From positions 1-8,249 of the forward strand of contig CADBTH010000235.1 in assembly GCA_902797495.1 (NCBI GenBank): DNA of 8,249 nt, read 5' to 3'. This DNA is from an uncultured Ruminococcus sp. (GTDB lineage: Bacteria; Bacillota; Clostridia; Oscillospirales; CAG-272). Positions 1 to 6,237 of this stretch are shown one piece after another (positions within the stretch are counted from its first letter, which is position 1; each line of letters starts with the position of its first letter). The position numbers and the translations under genes are program-made. The notes under the pieces are model-generated. The model was not told where the DNA came from, ran no database searches, and saw only the letters and a program-made list of their open reading frames with translations.

Positions 1-267
1 GACCGGCTGCTGGAAGGCGAAGGAGACGCCCCGCTTCGCGCGCTCCGTGACGGACAGGTCCGTTATGTCCTCTCCGTCGAGGTATATCCTGCCGGAAGTC
101 GGCTGATAAATCCCCGCCACGACCTTGGCGAGCGTCGATTTGCCGCCGCCGTTCGGACCCGTGATCGCAGTGAACGGTGAGTCGATTCTGAGGCTCACGT
201 TCTTCAGTATATCCTTTGTGACTCCGTCCGCGTCGACGGTGAAAGTCACGTTCTTCAGTTCTAACAT
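1..267 (-). CDS. SufC-like ABC transporter ATP-binding protein, N-terminal part (cut by left edge)
   Basis: The first 89 codons of an ABC ATPase are present; the gene continues past the left edge. Visible are a beta-strand N-terminus (MLELKNVTFTV), a Walker A motif GPNGGGKST at about residues 41-49, and a Q-loop region ending in FAFQQPV at about residues 83-89. The run ITDLSVTERAKRG followed by FAFQQP resembles SufC-type ATPases, where a comparable segment precedes the Q-loop. SufC partners SufB/SufD in Fe-S cluster assembly in the cytosol; a stand-alone SufC-like ATPase paired with a SufB/D-like protein is the pattern I recall for clostridial relatives, but the partner is outside the window. 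The ATG at 267 is supported by a GGAGG four bases upstream. The signature motif, Walker B and H-loop are not in view, so an ordinary importer or exporter ATPase remains possible. Confidence 0.85.
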   Translation of the reverse strand, partial: MLELKNVTFTVDADGVTKDILKNVSLRIDSPFTAITGPNGGGKSTLAKVVAGIYQPTSGRIYLDGEDITDLSVTERAKRGVSFAFQQPV

Positions 268-297
268 AATTCCTCCGGGAAAAACGATTCTCAAGCT

Positions 298-326
298 ATT
301 ATATACGATACGGATAAAAAAGTCAA
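298..326 (-). promoter_or_regulatory. Promoter of the SufC-like gene
   Basis: On the minus strand, a -35 box TTGACT (321-326) and a perfect -10 box TATAAT (298-303) are separated by exactly 17 bases. Transcription would begin near 291, giving a leader of about 24 nt that contains the GGAGG ribosome binding site. This is a housekeeping-sigma type promoter; the boxes are seen directly, activity is inferred. Confidence 0.8.
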
Positions 327-362
327 TCTTAAAAAAAGTTATGTGAAAAAAAGCCGCAGGTA

Positions 363-391
363 TTGAAATAAAGATCGAAATCTGTTATCAT
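363..391 (+). promoter_or_regulatory. Promoter of the exonuclease gene
   Basis: TTGAAA (363-368) and TATCAT (386-391) are 17 bases apart, and TG at 383-384 makes an extended -10. Predicted transcription start is near 398, which would be practically on top of the ATG at 400 and therefore supports translation starting at the downstream TTG (430). Confidence 0.7.
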
Positions 392-429
392 ATTTCTGTA
401 TGTTGATTTTGCCGGAAGGAGGAGAAGTC

Positions 430-1386
430 TTGAAATATATCGTTTTCGACATGGAATGGAATCAGACCTACGGGCACGAGCGCCCTCTCTCGTTCGGCAG
501 GACTCTCTCCGGCGAGATCATCGAGATCGGCGCGGTGCGCCTTGACGATGAATTCAGAGTGGAAGATCACTTCAAGATCTACGTCCGTCCGACCTTCTAC
601 AAAAAGCTCCACTCCGCCGTCAAGCGGCTGACCGGCATCGACCGCGCGACGCTCGAGGACGCGCCGTCCTTCCCCGAGGCTCTGAAGGCTTTCCGCGCGT
701 TCTGCACGGACGACTTCGTGACCCTCACCTGGGGCGACTCCGACGTACCTATCCTGCGCGAAAATATCGACGCTCATTCACTCCCCGCGTGGACTGCGAA
801 AAATTACAATCTCCAGTCGATCTACATGAGGCAGATCGGCTCGAAGAACTGCATTTCCCTCGAGAGCGCCGCGGGACAGCTCGGCATCGATCACGAGGAC
901 GTCCACTTCCACGACGCCTCCTGCGACGCCGACGTCACCGCCCTCATCGCCGGCGTGATCGACACGGCGAAGGGCATCTCGGAGTATCAGACTCCGATCG
1001 GCGAGCTCTCCGACGACGACATCCTCTCGTTCGAGAAGATCGGCGGAGTCGTGAATCTTCAGAAGCTCCGCTCCGACCCGCGCATCCGCTTCACCCTCTG
1101 CCCCGAGTGCCGCAGACCCCTCGAAGCGAAGCGCATCATCCCCCACAGTTCGGGCAAAAAGCTCGCCTGCCTCGAGTGCCCCGACCACGGCAAGTACCTC
1201 CTCCGCCTGCGCACGCACCACGTCAAGGAGGAGACCTTCAACGTCACGAAGTCCCTCTTCCCCTGGACGGAAGACGTCGAGCGCATCTGGCTCGACCGCC
1301 TCGCCGTCGCAGACCGCAAAAAAGAAAAATTCCTCTCCCGCGTCAGAGCGAAGAAGAACAAGAAGAAAGAAAACGCGGAGAAATAA
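430..1386 (+). CDS. DEDDh 3'-5' exonuclease with C-terminal zinc ribbon
   Basis: A 318-residue protein of the RNase T / DnaQ exonuclease superfamily (PF00929), which removes nucleotides from 3' ends of RNA or DNA using two metal ions. The DEDDh residues are visible: D7 and E9 in FDMEWN, D105 in TWGDSD, then H161 and D166 in HDASCD (H-x4-D, the DEDDh subtype). The catalytic domain ends near residue 185. After it comes a zinc-ribbon candidate, C224-x2-C227 and C247-x2-C250 with H253 close by, and a lysine-rich tail (about 296-318) suited to nucleic-acid contact. The start is TTG at 430: AAGGAGG at 416-422 lies seven bases upstream, whereas the in-frame ATG at 400 has no ribosome binding site and would put that Shine-Dalgarno inside the gene. 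It is a single-gene unit with its own promoter. Clostridial homologues with the same domain order are familiar, but the substrate is unknown; KapD-like or ERI-1-like RNA trimming is a guess. Confidence 0.9.
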   Translation: MKYIVFDMEWNQTYGHERPLSFGRTLSGEIIEIGAVRLDDEFRVEDHFKIYVRPTFYKKLHSAVKRLTGIDRATLEDAPSFPEALKAFRAFCTDDFVTLTWGDSDVPILRENIDAHSLPAWTAKNYNLQSIYMRQIGSKNCISLESAAGQLGIDHEDVHFHDASCDADVTALIAGVIDTAKGISEYQTPIGELSDDDILSFEKIGGVVNLQKLRSDPRIRFTLCPECRRPLEAKRIIPHSSGKKLACLECPDHGKYLLRLRTHHVKEETFNVTKSLFPWTEDVERIWLDRLAVADRKKEKFLSRVRAKKNKKKENAEK

Positions 1387-1387
1387 C

Positions 1388-1518
1388 GGGGGATTTTTTG
1401 AAAAAAATCCCCCGAACCCCCTTAAAACTTCAAAACGTGCGGCGGCAAGTTGACTTGCCGCCGCTTTTGTAAAGTTTTGAAAGGGGCTCGGGGAAAAATT
1501 TTTCAAAATTTTGCCCCG
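1388..1518. repeat. Nested palindrome cluster between convergent genes
   Basis: Three inverted repeats lie in 131 bases. The first has 12-base perfect arms at 1388-1399 and 1402-1413 (G5 then A and T-run, against A-run and C5). The middle one is the GC-rich hairpin at 1439-1464. The third has 14-base arms at 1489-1502 and 1505-1518 with one mismatch. The outer hairpins have the same make-up (G-run, A/T core, C-run), and the flanks CCCCGAACCCCC (1409-1420) and GGGGCTCGGGG (1483-1493) are themselves roughly complementary, so the whole stretch can fold as one large imperfect inverted repeat. This could be a dispersed intergenic repeat of the host, but only one copy is in the window. Confidence 0.6.
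1439..1468 (+). terminator. Rho-independent terminator of the exonuclease gene (possibly bidirectional)
   Basis: Perfect 12-base arms GCGGCGGCAAGT (1439-1450) and ACTTGCCGCCGC (1453-1464) are followed directly by TTTT (1465-1468). The stem is very GC-rich. Read from the minus strand the same stem is followed three bases later by a short T-run (TTTT), so it may also stop the convergent MATE/DUF6873/hydrolase operon, though less well. Confidence 0.8.
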
Positions 1519-1519
1519 T

Positions 1520-2332
1520 TCATTGTTTCCTGCACCAAGCTATCGCTTCGTCGAGCCAAGTTTTTACGTCCGGCAGGTCCCAGCCTTCCCAGCCGCGGGA
1601 GGTCTGGTCGTCGGCGGTAGCGAGGCCGTGGGGGCCTTTTGAGAAGATATGGAGCTCGAAAGGTACGCCGGCTTCTTTCATAGCCGCCGCCATCATAAGG
1701 GAGTTTTCGGAATCCACGCAGTCGTCGTCAAAGGTCGTCCAGATGTAGGCGGGAGCGGTGTTTTCCGTGATATTCTTCTCGCAGGAATACTGCGCGATCT
1801 TCTCTGCAGTGACGTCTCCTCCGGAGACTTCGTGAGCGCAGGTTTCGTGAGCGTGAGGCGGCTCGAGAGTGATGACGGGATAGCAGAGCACCATGCCGTT
1901 CGGGCGGTTGAGACCGTACGGCATATCGGGATAAGGTTTCGCCTCTTCGCGGTGCCACATCGTGCCGATGGAAGCGGCGAGATGTCCGCCCGCGGAGAAG
2001 CCGCAGACGAAGATCTTGTCGGGATCGACGTTGTATTTTTCGGCGTTTTCTCTCACGTGGATTATCGCGCGGGAGGCGTCCTGAAGGGGCGTCGGGAACG
2101 CGGCGTGAGGTCTTATGGAATAGTGAAGAAGGAAGCAGTTGAAGCCCGCGGCGAAGAAGCGTTTGACTATCGGCTCGCCCTCGCGGTCGGACCAGAAGAA
2201 GTAGGCGCCGCCGGGAATGACGATGACGGCGGGACGGGGCTTCGCCTCGATCTCGGGCTCGTCCTCGGAGATATAGGTCTTCAGAGTGATCGCTTTGTTT
2301 TCTTCCTTCAGATAGATGAGTTCGTGTTTCAT
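1520..2332 (-). CDS. Alpha/beta-hydrolase (esterase/lipase type, acetylxylan-esterase-like)
   Basis: A 270-residue cytosolic hydrolase of the alpha/beta fold (COG0657 / BD-FAE-like group). The oxyanion segment is IPGGAYFF (G41-G42), the nucleophile elbow is GFSAGG with S113, the likely acid is D203 in TTFDDDCVDSEN by comparison with family members that carry a DD followed by a VPxEN-like stretch, and the base is H235 in KGPHGL. The complete triad suggests an active enzyme. There is no signal peptide, so the substrate should be intracellular or imported; relatives are often labelled acetylxylan esterase or endo-xylanase, which should not be over-read. The start at 2332 is preferred because AAAGGGG (2340-2346) lies seven bases upstream; an in-frame ATG ten codons earlier (2362) would fall inside the preceding gene and lacks a site. 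It is the last gene of a three-gene operon, 22 nt behind the DUF6873 gene. Confidence 0.88.
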   Translation of the reverse strand: MKHELIYLKEENKAITLKTYISEDEPEIEAKPRPAVIVIPGGAYFFWSDREGEPIVKRFFAAGFNCFLLHYSIRPHAAFPTPLQDASRAIIHVRENAEKYNVDPDKIFVCGFSAGGHLAASIGTMWHREEAKPYPDMPYGLNRPNGMVLCYPVITLEPPHAHETCAHEVSGGDVTAEKIAQYSCEKNITENTAPAYIWTTFDDDCVDSENSLMMAAAMKEAGVPFELHIFSKGPHGLATADDQTSRGWEGWDLPDVKTWLDEAIAWCRKQ

Positions 2333-2354
2333 TGTTGTTCCCCTTTGTGTATAT

Positions 2355-3065
2355 TTATTCAATATTTATGAATTTAATTCCGCCGATATCGACGAGCCCT
2401 CCGTGCATCAGAGAGAGTGCGTCGAGGTGGTGATCGACGAGATGATCCTTTATGAAAGCCGCCTCCGGATGGTGGTCGACGTCTCCCACAAAGTACACCG
2501 CCATGGCGTCCGCTCCGGTCGCGCCTCCGATAAAGCCCGTGTCGTACGGCTCGAGGAGGATGTTTCCCGGCGAGACGGTCATAACGTCGAAGAAGCCTTC
2601 CGCGGCGGCCGATATCCCTTCGTCCGCGGTGATCAGCGCGTCGCCCGCGACGAGCGACGAGCAGCAGGCGTAGCCCTGCTTCACGGGGATGAACGCCCTC
2701 CCAGACTCTTCTATCGCGCGGCGAAGGGCCTTCGAGCAGGACGGGTGACCGAGCGCTGCCCTCTTCCCTATCGCCACGTTGAAGAGGCAGTCCGCGGGGT
2801 ACTCTTCCCCTATCCGCTCGTCCGTTATAACGACTCGGCAGCCGGTCTTTTCCGCGATCCGCGCTATGACTTCGGGATGCGCCTCGCTGTATATTTTATC
2901 AAAATAGAGCGCGCCGTCGAGGTACGACGTTATCATGTCCGCGTGGCAGGAGACAGGCTCCGGCAGCGCGGGGTGAGGCGGCAGAAGGAGGACTTCCTTG
3001 CCGCGCCGTTCGAGCGCGCGCGCCGCCGCTTCGGGAATATTCCGGGAACATAGAGCGATCTGCAT
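2355..3065 (-). CDS. DUF6873 family protein with guanidino-modifying-enzyme (GME) fold
   Basis: A 236-residue protein that I recognise as DUF6873, a family assigned to the GME fold of arginine deiminase, dimethylargininase and amidinotransferases. Segments typical of the family as I remember it are HADM (41-44), VKQGYACCSS (128-137), ITADEG (145-150), GFIGGATG (177-184), VGDVDHHP (193-200) and VDIGGI (225-230). H41 and a cysteine of the C134-C135 pair are the natural candidates for catalytic residues by analogy with the superfamily, but this is not established. No signal peptide or membrane segment is present, so it is cytosolic. The ATG at 3065 has AAAGGAGA (3071-3078), which overlaps the stop codon of the MATE gene by one base; the gap is 12 nt, so translational coupling is likely. 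No reaction has been shown for the family to my knowledge. Confidence 0.8.
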   Translation of the reverse strand: MQIALCSRNIPEAAARALERRGKEVLLLPPHPALPEPVSCHADMITSYLDGALYFDKIYSEAHPEVIARIAEKTGCRVVITDERIGEEYPADCLFNVAIGKRAALGHPSCSKALRRAIEESGRAFIPVKQGYACCSSLVAGDALITADEGISAAAEGFFDVMTVSPGNILLEPYDTGFIGGATGADAMAVYFVGDVDHHPEAAFIKDHLVDHHLDALSLMHGGLVDIGGIKFINIE

Positions 3066-3077
3066 GGCGTTCTCCTT

Positions 3078-4460
3078 TCAGCCTTCGTTCGCAACGAGAT
3101 TCGTCGCCCAGTTTCCGCGGCGGACGAGGATGAATCCGATCAGGCATTTCACCGCGCCGAGCGCCTGTACCGCGCCGTAGAGCCAATAGATCGAGAGCGA
3201 CGTAGTATATGCGAGAACGGCGACAGTCGAGACGCACGCCGCCCACATGAAGCCCGAGTCGAAGAGGACGGTGATGAGCATCTTTCCGCCCGAGCGGATC
3301 GCGAAGTATTCCGCGTGCATCATGCCCTCGAAGGGCATCGAGCAGGCGCAGATGATCATGAGGATCGACGCCATTCTGCGTACAGAATCCCCGACGTTGT
3401 AGAAGTTCGGCGCGAAGAACGACATCCCGACGTAAAGGGTGCCGACGGCGATCCCGATCGCGAGCGATATTTTTATCAGCTTGTCAGCCGCTCTCTTCGC
3501 CCCGTCGATCTGCCCCGCGCCGAGCATCTGGCCGATGATGATCGAGACGACCGGGCCGAGCGAGAAGAAGGCGACTGCGACGACGTTGAAGAACGTGGAA
3601 TTGATACTGTTCGCCGTGACGACGTCGTGCCCTCTCTTCGAGTAGAGCGCGTTGAGGGTGGTAAGACCCAGCGACCACATCGTCTCGTTTATGATGAGCG
3701 GGCATCCCTTGACGATGATCTTCTTCATCAGGGATACGGGTATGTAGAATTTCGTGAAGGCGCCGACGATGAAGGGTCCGCGCTCTCTCGTTATCCACGT
3801 TCCCGCGGCGACGATGGCGAGTTCGACGAATCTCGACGCGACGGTCGCTATCGCAGCTCCCCTGACGCCGAGGGCGGGCGCGCCGAGGTTGCCGAAGATG
3901 AAGACCCAGTTGAGCGCGAGGTTGACAGTCGTCGCCGCAAATCCCGCCGCCATGGGAAGGACCGTGCGCCCCGTCTCGCGCAGGGTCGAGGCGAAGCACT
4001 GTACGAGCGCGAACGGGAAGAGACCGACGAGCATCGTGATAAGGTATTCGTGAGCGAGCTCGGCCGTCCTTGCGATGAGTTCCGGCTCGCCCTCTCCGGT
4101 GAGGAAGAGGGATATGAAGAATTCTCCGAAAAAGATAAATATGAGAGTCGCCGCGACGGTCAGCACCGCGCTCATGACGATCTTGAAGCGGAACGTGCGG
4201 CGAAGTCCCTCCGTGTCCCCCGCGCCGTAAAACTGCGCGCCGAAAATACCGGCGCCGGAAACGGCTCCGAAGATACAAAGGTTGAATATGAAAATGAGCA
4301 TGCCCGCGATAGAGACCGCGGCGGTCTCGGCGTCGCCTACTCTGCCGACCATGACGTTGTCGAGCATGTTCACAAAGTTCGTTATCCCGTTCTGTATCAG
4401 GACGGGTATCATCAACGTGAAGACCCGCCGCAGGAAGCGGCGGTTTTCGTTATCGGGCAT
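3078..4460 (-). CDS. MATE family multidrug/metabolite efflux transporter
   Basis: A 460-residue inner-membrane protein with about twelve hydrophobic segments in two six-helix halves, the length and layout of MATE transporters (MatE, PF01554), which export cationic drugs or metabolites using Na+ or H+ gradients. The N-terminal helix (LMIPVLIQNGITNFVNMLDN) followed by VMVGRVGDAETAAVSIAG, and the mid-protein turn with ASTLRETGRT, are typical. The second half begins near IIVKGCPLIINETMW. I chose ATG 4460 because GGAG (4467-4470) sits six bases upstream; an in-frame ATG at 4484 would add eight residues but follows a terminator stem-loop and has no binding site. It is the first gene of an operon with the DUF6873 and hydrolase genes, suggesting that those enzymes act on the exported compound or its precursor; the substrate cannot be told. 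Confidence 0.93.
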   Translation of the reverse strand: MPDNENRRFLRRVFTLMIPVLIQNGITNFVNMLDNVMVGRVGDAETAAVSIAGMLIFIFNLCIFGAVSGAGIFGAQFYGAGDTEGLRRTFRFKIVMSAVLTVAATLIFIFFGEFFISLFLTGEGEPELIARTAELAHEYLITMLVGLFPFALVQCFASTLRETGRTVLPMAAGFAATTVNLALNWVFIFGNLGAPALGVRGAAIATVASRFVELAIVAAGTWITRERGPFIVGAFTKFYIPVSLMKKIIVKGCPLIINETMWSLGLTTLNALYSKRGHDVVTANSINSTFFNVVAVAFFSLGPVVSIIIGQMLGAGQIDGAKRAADKLIKISLAIGIAVGTLYVGMSFFAPNFYNVGDSVRRMASILMIICACSMPFEGMMHAEYFAIRSGGKMLITVLFDSGFMWAACVSTVAVLAYTTSLSIYWLYGAVQALGAVKCLIGFILVRRGNWATNLVANEG

Positions 4461-4488
4461 AAGATTCTCCGGTTTTTCTTTCATATAA

Positions 4489-4513
4489 TCAAAAAGCAGA
4501 CTTTACGTCTGCT
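4489..4513 (-). terminator. Rho-independent terminator after rpmB, close to the MATE start
   Basis: On the minus strand a 7-bp stem AGCAGAC / GTCTGCT (plus-strand arms 4495-4501 and 4507-4513) with a five-base loop is followed by TTTTT (4491-4495). It lies 61 bases behind the rpmB stop and only about 30 bases before the MATE ATG at 4460, so it could also act as an attenuator for the MATE operon. Confidence 0.75.
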
Positions 4514-4531
4514 ACTTTGATCTGTTGTTTG

Positions 4532-4577
4532 TAAGCTTGAGTTTCGCTCTTCCGGTATTGCCGCTGCCGCAAGCTTA
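4532..4577. repeat. Inverted repeat at the end of rpmB
   Basis: TAAGCTTG (4532-4539) and CAAGCTTA (4570-4577) are perfect 8-base inverted arms with 30 bases between; the right arm contains the rpmB stop codon (4575-4577). The interior could pair weakly around CGG-TATTG-CCG. No T-run follows, so it is not a classical terminator; it may protect the 3' end of the rpmB message. Confidence 0.4.
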
Positions 4578-4760
4578 TGCGCGCTCGACCTTGCCGGATC
4601 TGAGGCAACGGGAGCAAACGCTTACAGTCGTGTGACTGCCGTTTACCACAGCTCTTACTTTTCTGATGTTCGGCTTCCAAGCTCTGTTGGATCTGCGATG
4701 TGAATGGGATACGTTCTGACCGAACGTTACGCCCTTTCCGCAAATACTGCATTTAGCCAT
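4575..4760 (-). CDS. rpmB: 50S ribosomal protein L28
   Basis: A 61-residue protein that is plainly L28 (PF00830), a component of the large ribosomal subunit: MAKCSICGKG at the start, the VSHSHRRSNRAWKPN segment, and VCSRCLRSGKVERA at the end. It is the C+ form, keeping both zinc-ribbon pairs (C4/C7 and C49/C52), so it should bind zinc; many bacteria also carry a C- paralogue for zinc shortage. The ATG at 4760 has GGAGG (4769-4773) eight bases upstream; a start five codons earlier would lie in the leader. It is monocistronic in appearance, with its own strong promoter and terminator. Confidence 0.97.
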   Translation of the reverse strand: MAKCSICGKGVTFGQNVSHSHRRSNRAWKPNIRKVRAVVNGSHTTVSVCSRCLRSGKVERA

Positions 4761-4815
4761 TTCCTGCACCTCCAATATATAAGATAAATATTATTTTTTC
4801 AAATCAGCATTTAAC

Positions 4816-4844
4816 AGTATACCACAGCGATTTCAAAAAATCAA
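4816..4844 (-). promoter_or_regulatory. rpmB promoter
   Basis: On the minus strand TTGATT (4839-4844) and TATACT (4816-4821) are 17 bases apart, with TG one base before the -10 (extended -10). Transcription should start near 4809, giving a leader of about 48 nt, AT-rich, ending in GGAGG. The -35 overlaps one arm of an A/T-rich 9-base inverted repeat (CAAAAAATC at 4834-4842, GATTTTTTG at 4866-4874). Confidence 0.8.
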
Positions 4845-4874
4845 GTACTTTTTTTATTTTGTGAGGATTTTTTG

Positions 4875-5468
4875 TCACGACAGAAGAGAGACGGCGAGAT
4901 CGACGTACTCCTGCTTGAAGTTGATCGACAGTCCCGTCTGTTCCGTGGCGGCGCGGCAGAGTCCCTCGACGTAGTCGCACAGGGCGTTCACTTCGCGCTT
5001 CTTCACTTCCCCGTCGGCGGCTATCACGTGGCACATAAGTCTCACGTAGCAGTTGAACGCCTCGGTGAACGTTTTGTCAGTCGCGTCTGACGGGACGGTG
5101 TGCGAGCCTTCCTTCGGCTTCGCCGCTCCGCAGAAGATCGAGAGCGTGCGCGGCATACCGTTCTTTATGACGGAGGCGAGCTCCCTTATCTCGCGGCGCG
5201 AGGTCTCCGTTCTTCTCGCGCTCATTCCGAACTCCTTGAAAAGGCGGTCGAACATATCCTCCTCGGACTCGGATATCTCGCGGTCCGCTCCCATCACGTA
5301 ATAGCACATATCCTCGAGGTCGTCGCAGAGCATCTCCACGGCTTCCTCCTGCTTTATGCGCCATGCTCCCTCGACCTCGGCGTTGACGTCCTCGGTCGCG
5401 GCGATGAGCGTATAGGTCACCGCGTCGAGCGCGGCTTTGGCTTCCTTGATGCTTTCTTCGTTTATCAT
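4875..5468 (-). CDS. TerB-like all-helical protein
   Basis: A 197-residue, probably all-helical, cytosolic protein. Two segments have the acidic TerB/DjlA-like helix pair pattern (hydrophobics, then A-D-G/R-E, then a spaced glutamate): YYVMGADREISESEEDMFDRL at about 56-76 and HVIAADGEVKKREVNALCDYV at about 147-167. The second is the better match, with the ADGEV core seen in TerB-like domains; the first keeps ADREI. This suggests an internally duplicated TerB-like fold. Such domains bind metal or act as adaptors; the name does not imply tellurite resistance here, as no other ter genes are near. Translation most likely starts at ATG 5468, with AAGGTG (5475-5480) six bases upstream; a GTG at 5477 is possible but overlaps that site. 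It is the last gene of the operon, 22 nt behind the lipoprotein gene. No strong terminator follows it. Confidence 0.7.
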   Translation of the reverse strand: MINEESIKEAKAALDAVTYTLIAATEDVNAEVEGAWRIKQEEAVEMLCDDLEDMCYYVMGADREISESEEDMFDRLFKEFGMSARRTETSRREIRELASVIKNGMPRTLSIFCGAAKPKEGSHTVPSDATDKTFTEAFNCYVRLMCHVIAADGEVKKREVNALCDYVEGLCRAATEQTGLSINFKQEYVDLAVSLLS

Positions 5469-5490
5469 ATCAGACACCTTCCGTTGTTAA

Positions 5491-6237
5491 TCAGTTTGCA
5501 GGTTCGAACGCCGGCGCGACGGCGGGAGACAGCTCGCGGTCGACGTCGTAATCGGGTCTCGGCGATGAGTCGAGGTCTTCCGCCACGACGAGCGCCGACG
5601 GATCGCGCGATATCGCAAAGAGGGCTGCCGCGGCGTGAACGACGCTTGTCGTCGCTCCCTCTCCGAAAAAGTCGGTCAGGTCGTCGCCGAAGACGCCGTC
5701 GTCGACCATTCCCAAGATTTTTCTGATCTTCAGCTCGTTGAACCGTGAGATCGGCGAGATAGAATGTTCCTTCGCGTACGTGAAGATATGAAGGTCCTCG
5801 AAGCAGGCGAAGAGCGCGCGGCTGCGCGTGTCGGCGTACCACGAGACGTTGCTGTCCGGCATCGTCTGCGATTTGACGGACTTTTCAAGGTCGAGCGACC
5901 CCTCGTCGAGGTAGTCCTCGAACTCGTCGTACTCGCCGTCGCCCGGAGTCACTTCAAAGTAGAGTATGAGGTTGAAGAGCGCCTCGAAGACCGTTTGGTC
6001 GACTCCGAACGAGTCTGTCGACACGGCGTAATCGGCGCCGTCCTCCCTTGCGAAGTAGGAGAGGACGTCCGTCATCTCGAACTCCTGCTCGGAGTACGGA
6101 GGCGGGGTCTCGACGCTCTCGAACACTATGCCGTCGCTCTCTTCTGCCGTCCCGCCGACTCCCGCGCACCCGACGAGCGGGAGAGCGAGGGCGAGGACGA
6201 GGATAAATGCGACGCGCCTTTTGTTATTTGCCGTCAT
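5491..6237 (-). CDS. Lipoprotein of unknown function
   Basis: I do not recognise this 248-residue protein. It opens with a lipoprotein signal: positive NKRR, a hydrophobic stretch VAFILVLALALPLVG, and a lipobox LVGC with the lipidated cysteine at residue 24. The mature part (about 225 residues) would sit on the outer face of the membrane. It is rich in Asp and Glu, has a proline-rich patch VETPPPYSEQ after the linker, and predicted helical stretches around VFEALFNLILYFEV and VVHAAAALFAIS. There are no cysteines spaced for disulfides or metal and no catalytic motif I can identify. The ATG (6237-6235) overlaps the TGA of the MutS-like gene (6236-6234), and AAGGTGAG lies six bases upstream, so the two genes are translationally coupled. 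A long in-frame extension upstream (to 6612) is just the other frame of the MutS-like gene. Confidence 0.8.
   Translation of the reverse strand: MTANNKRRVAFILVLALALPLVGCAGVGGTAEESDGIVFESVETPPPYSEQEFEMTDVLSYFAREDGADYAVSTDSFGVDQTVFEALFNLILYFEVTPGDGEYDEFEDYLDEGSLDLEKSVKSQTMPDSNVSWYADTRSRALFACFEDLHIFTYAKEHSISPISRFNELKIRKILGMVDDGVFGDDLTDFFGEGATTSVVHAAAALFAISRDPSALVVAEDLDSSPRPDYDVDRELSPAVAPAFEPAN

Noticed and set aside
778..1506. A 242-codon minus-strand open frame opposite the exonuclease
   Set aside because: It overlaps the DEDDh domain and the terminator hairpins and has no recognisable motif.
1388..1518. CRISPR array
   Set aside because: The repeats are palindromic hairpins of differing sequence without regular spacers, and no cas genes are near.
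3315..4520. A 401-codon plus-strand open frame opposite the MATE gene
   Set aside because: It is almost pure Arg/Asp/Glu/His-rich sequence with no domain, the usual mirror of a GC-rich gene, and the opposite strand encodes an unmistakable MATE transporter.
4532..4577. Terminal inverted repeats of a small mobile element
   Set aside because: The arms are only 8 bases, the interior includes the end of rpmB, and there is no target duplication.
4834..4874. Terminator of the TerB-like operon
   Set aside because: The 9-base arms are A/T only with a 23-base loop, so the stem would be weak; the right arm coincides with the rpmB -35 region.
4875..5468. Tellurite-resistance operon
   Set aside because: Only one TerB-like gene is present; no TerC, TerD-type or TerY-type gene is in the window.
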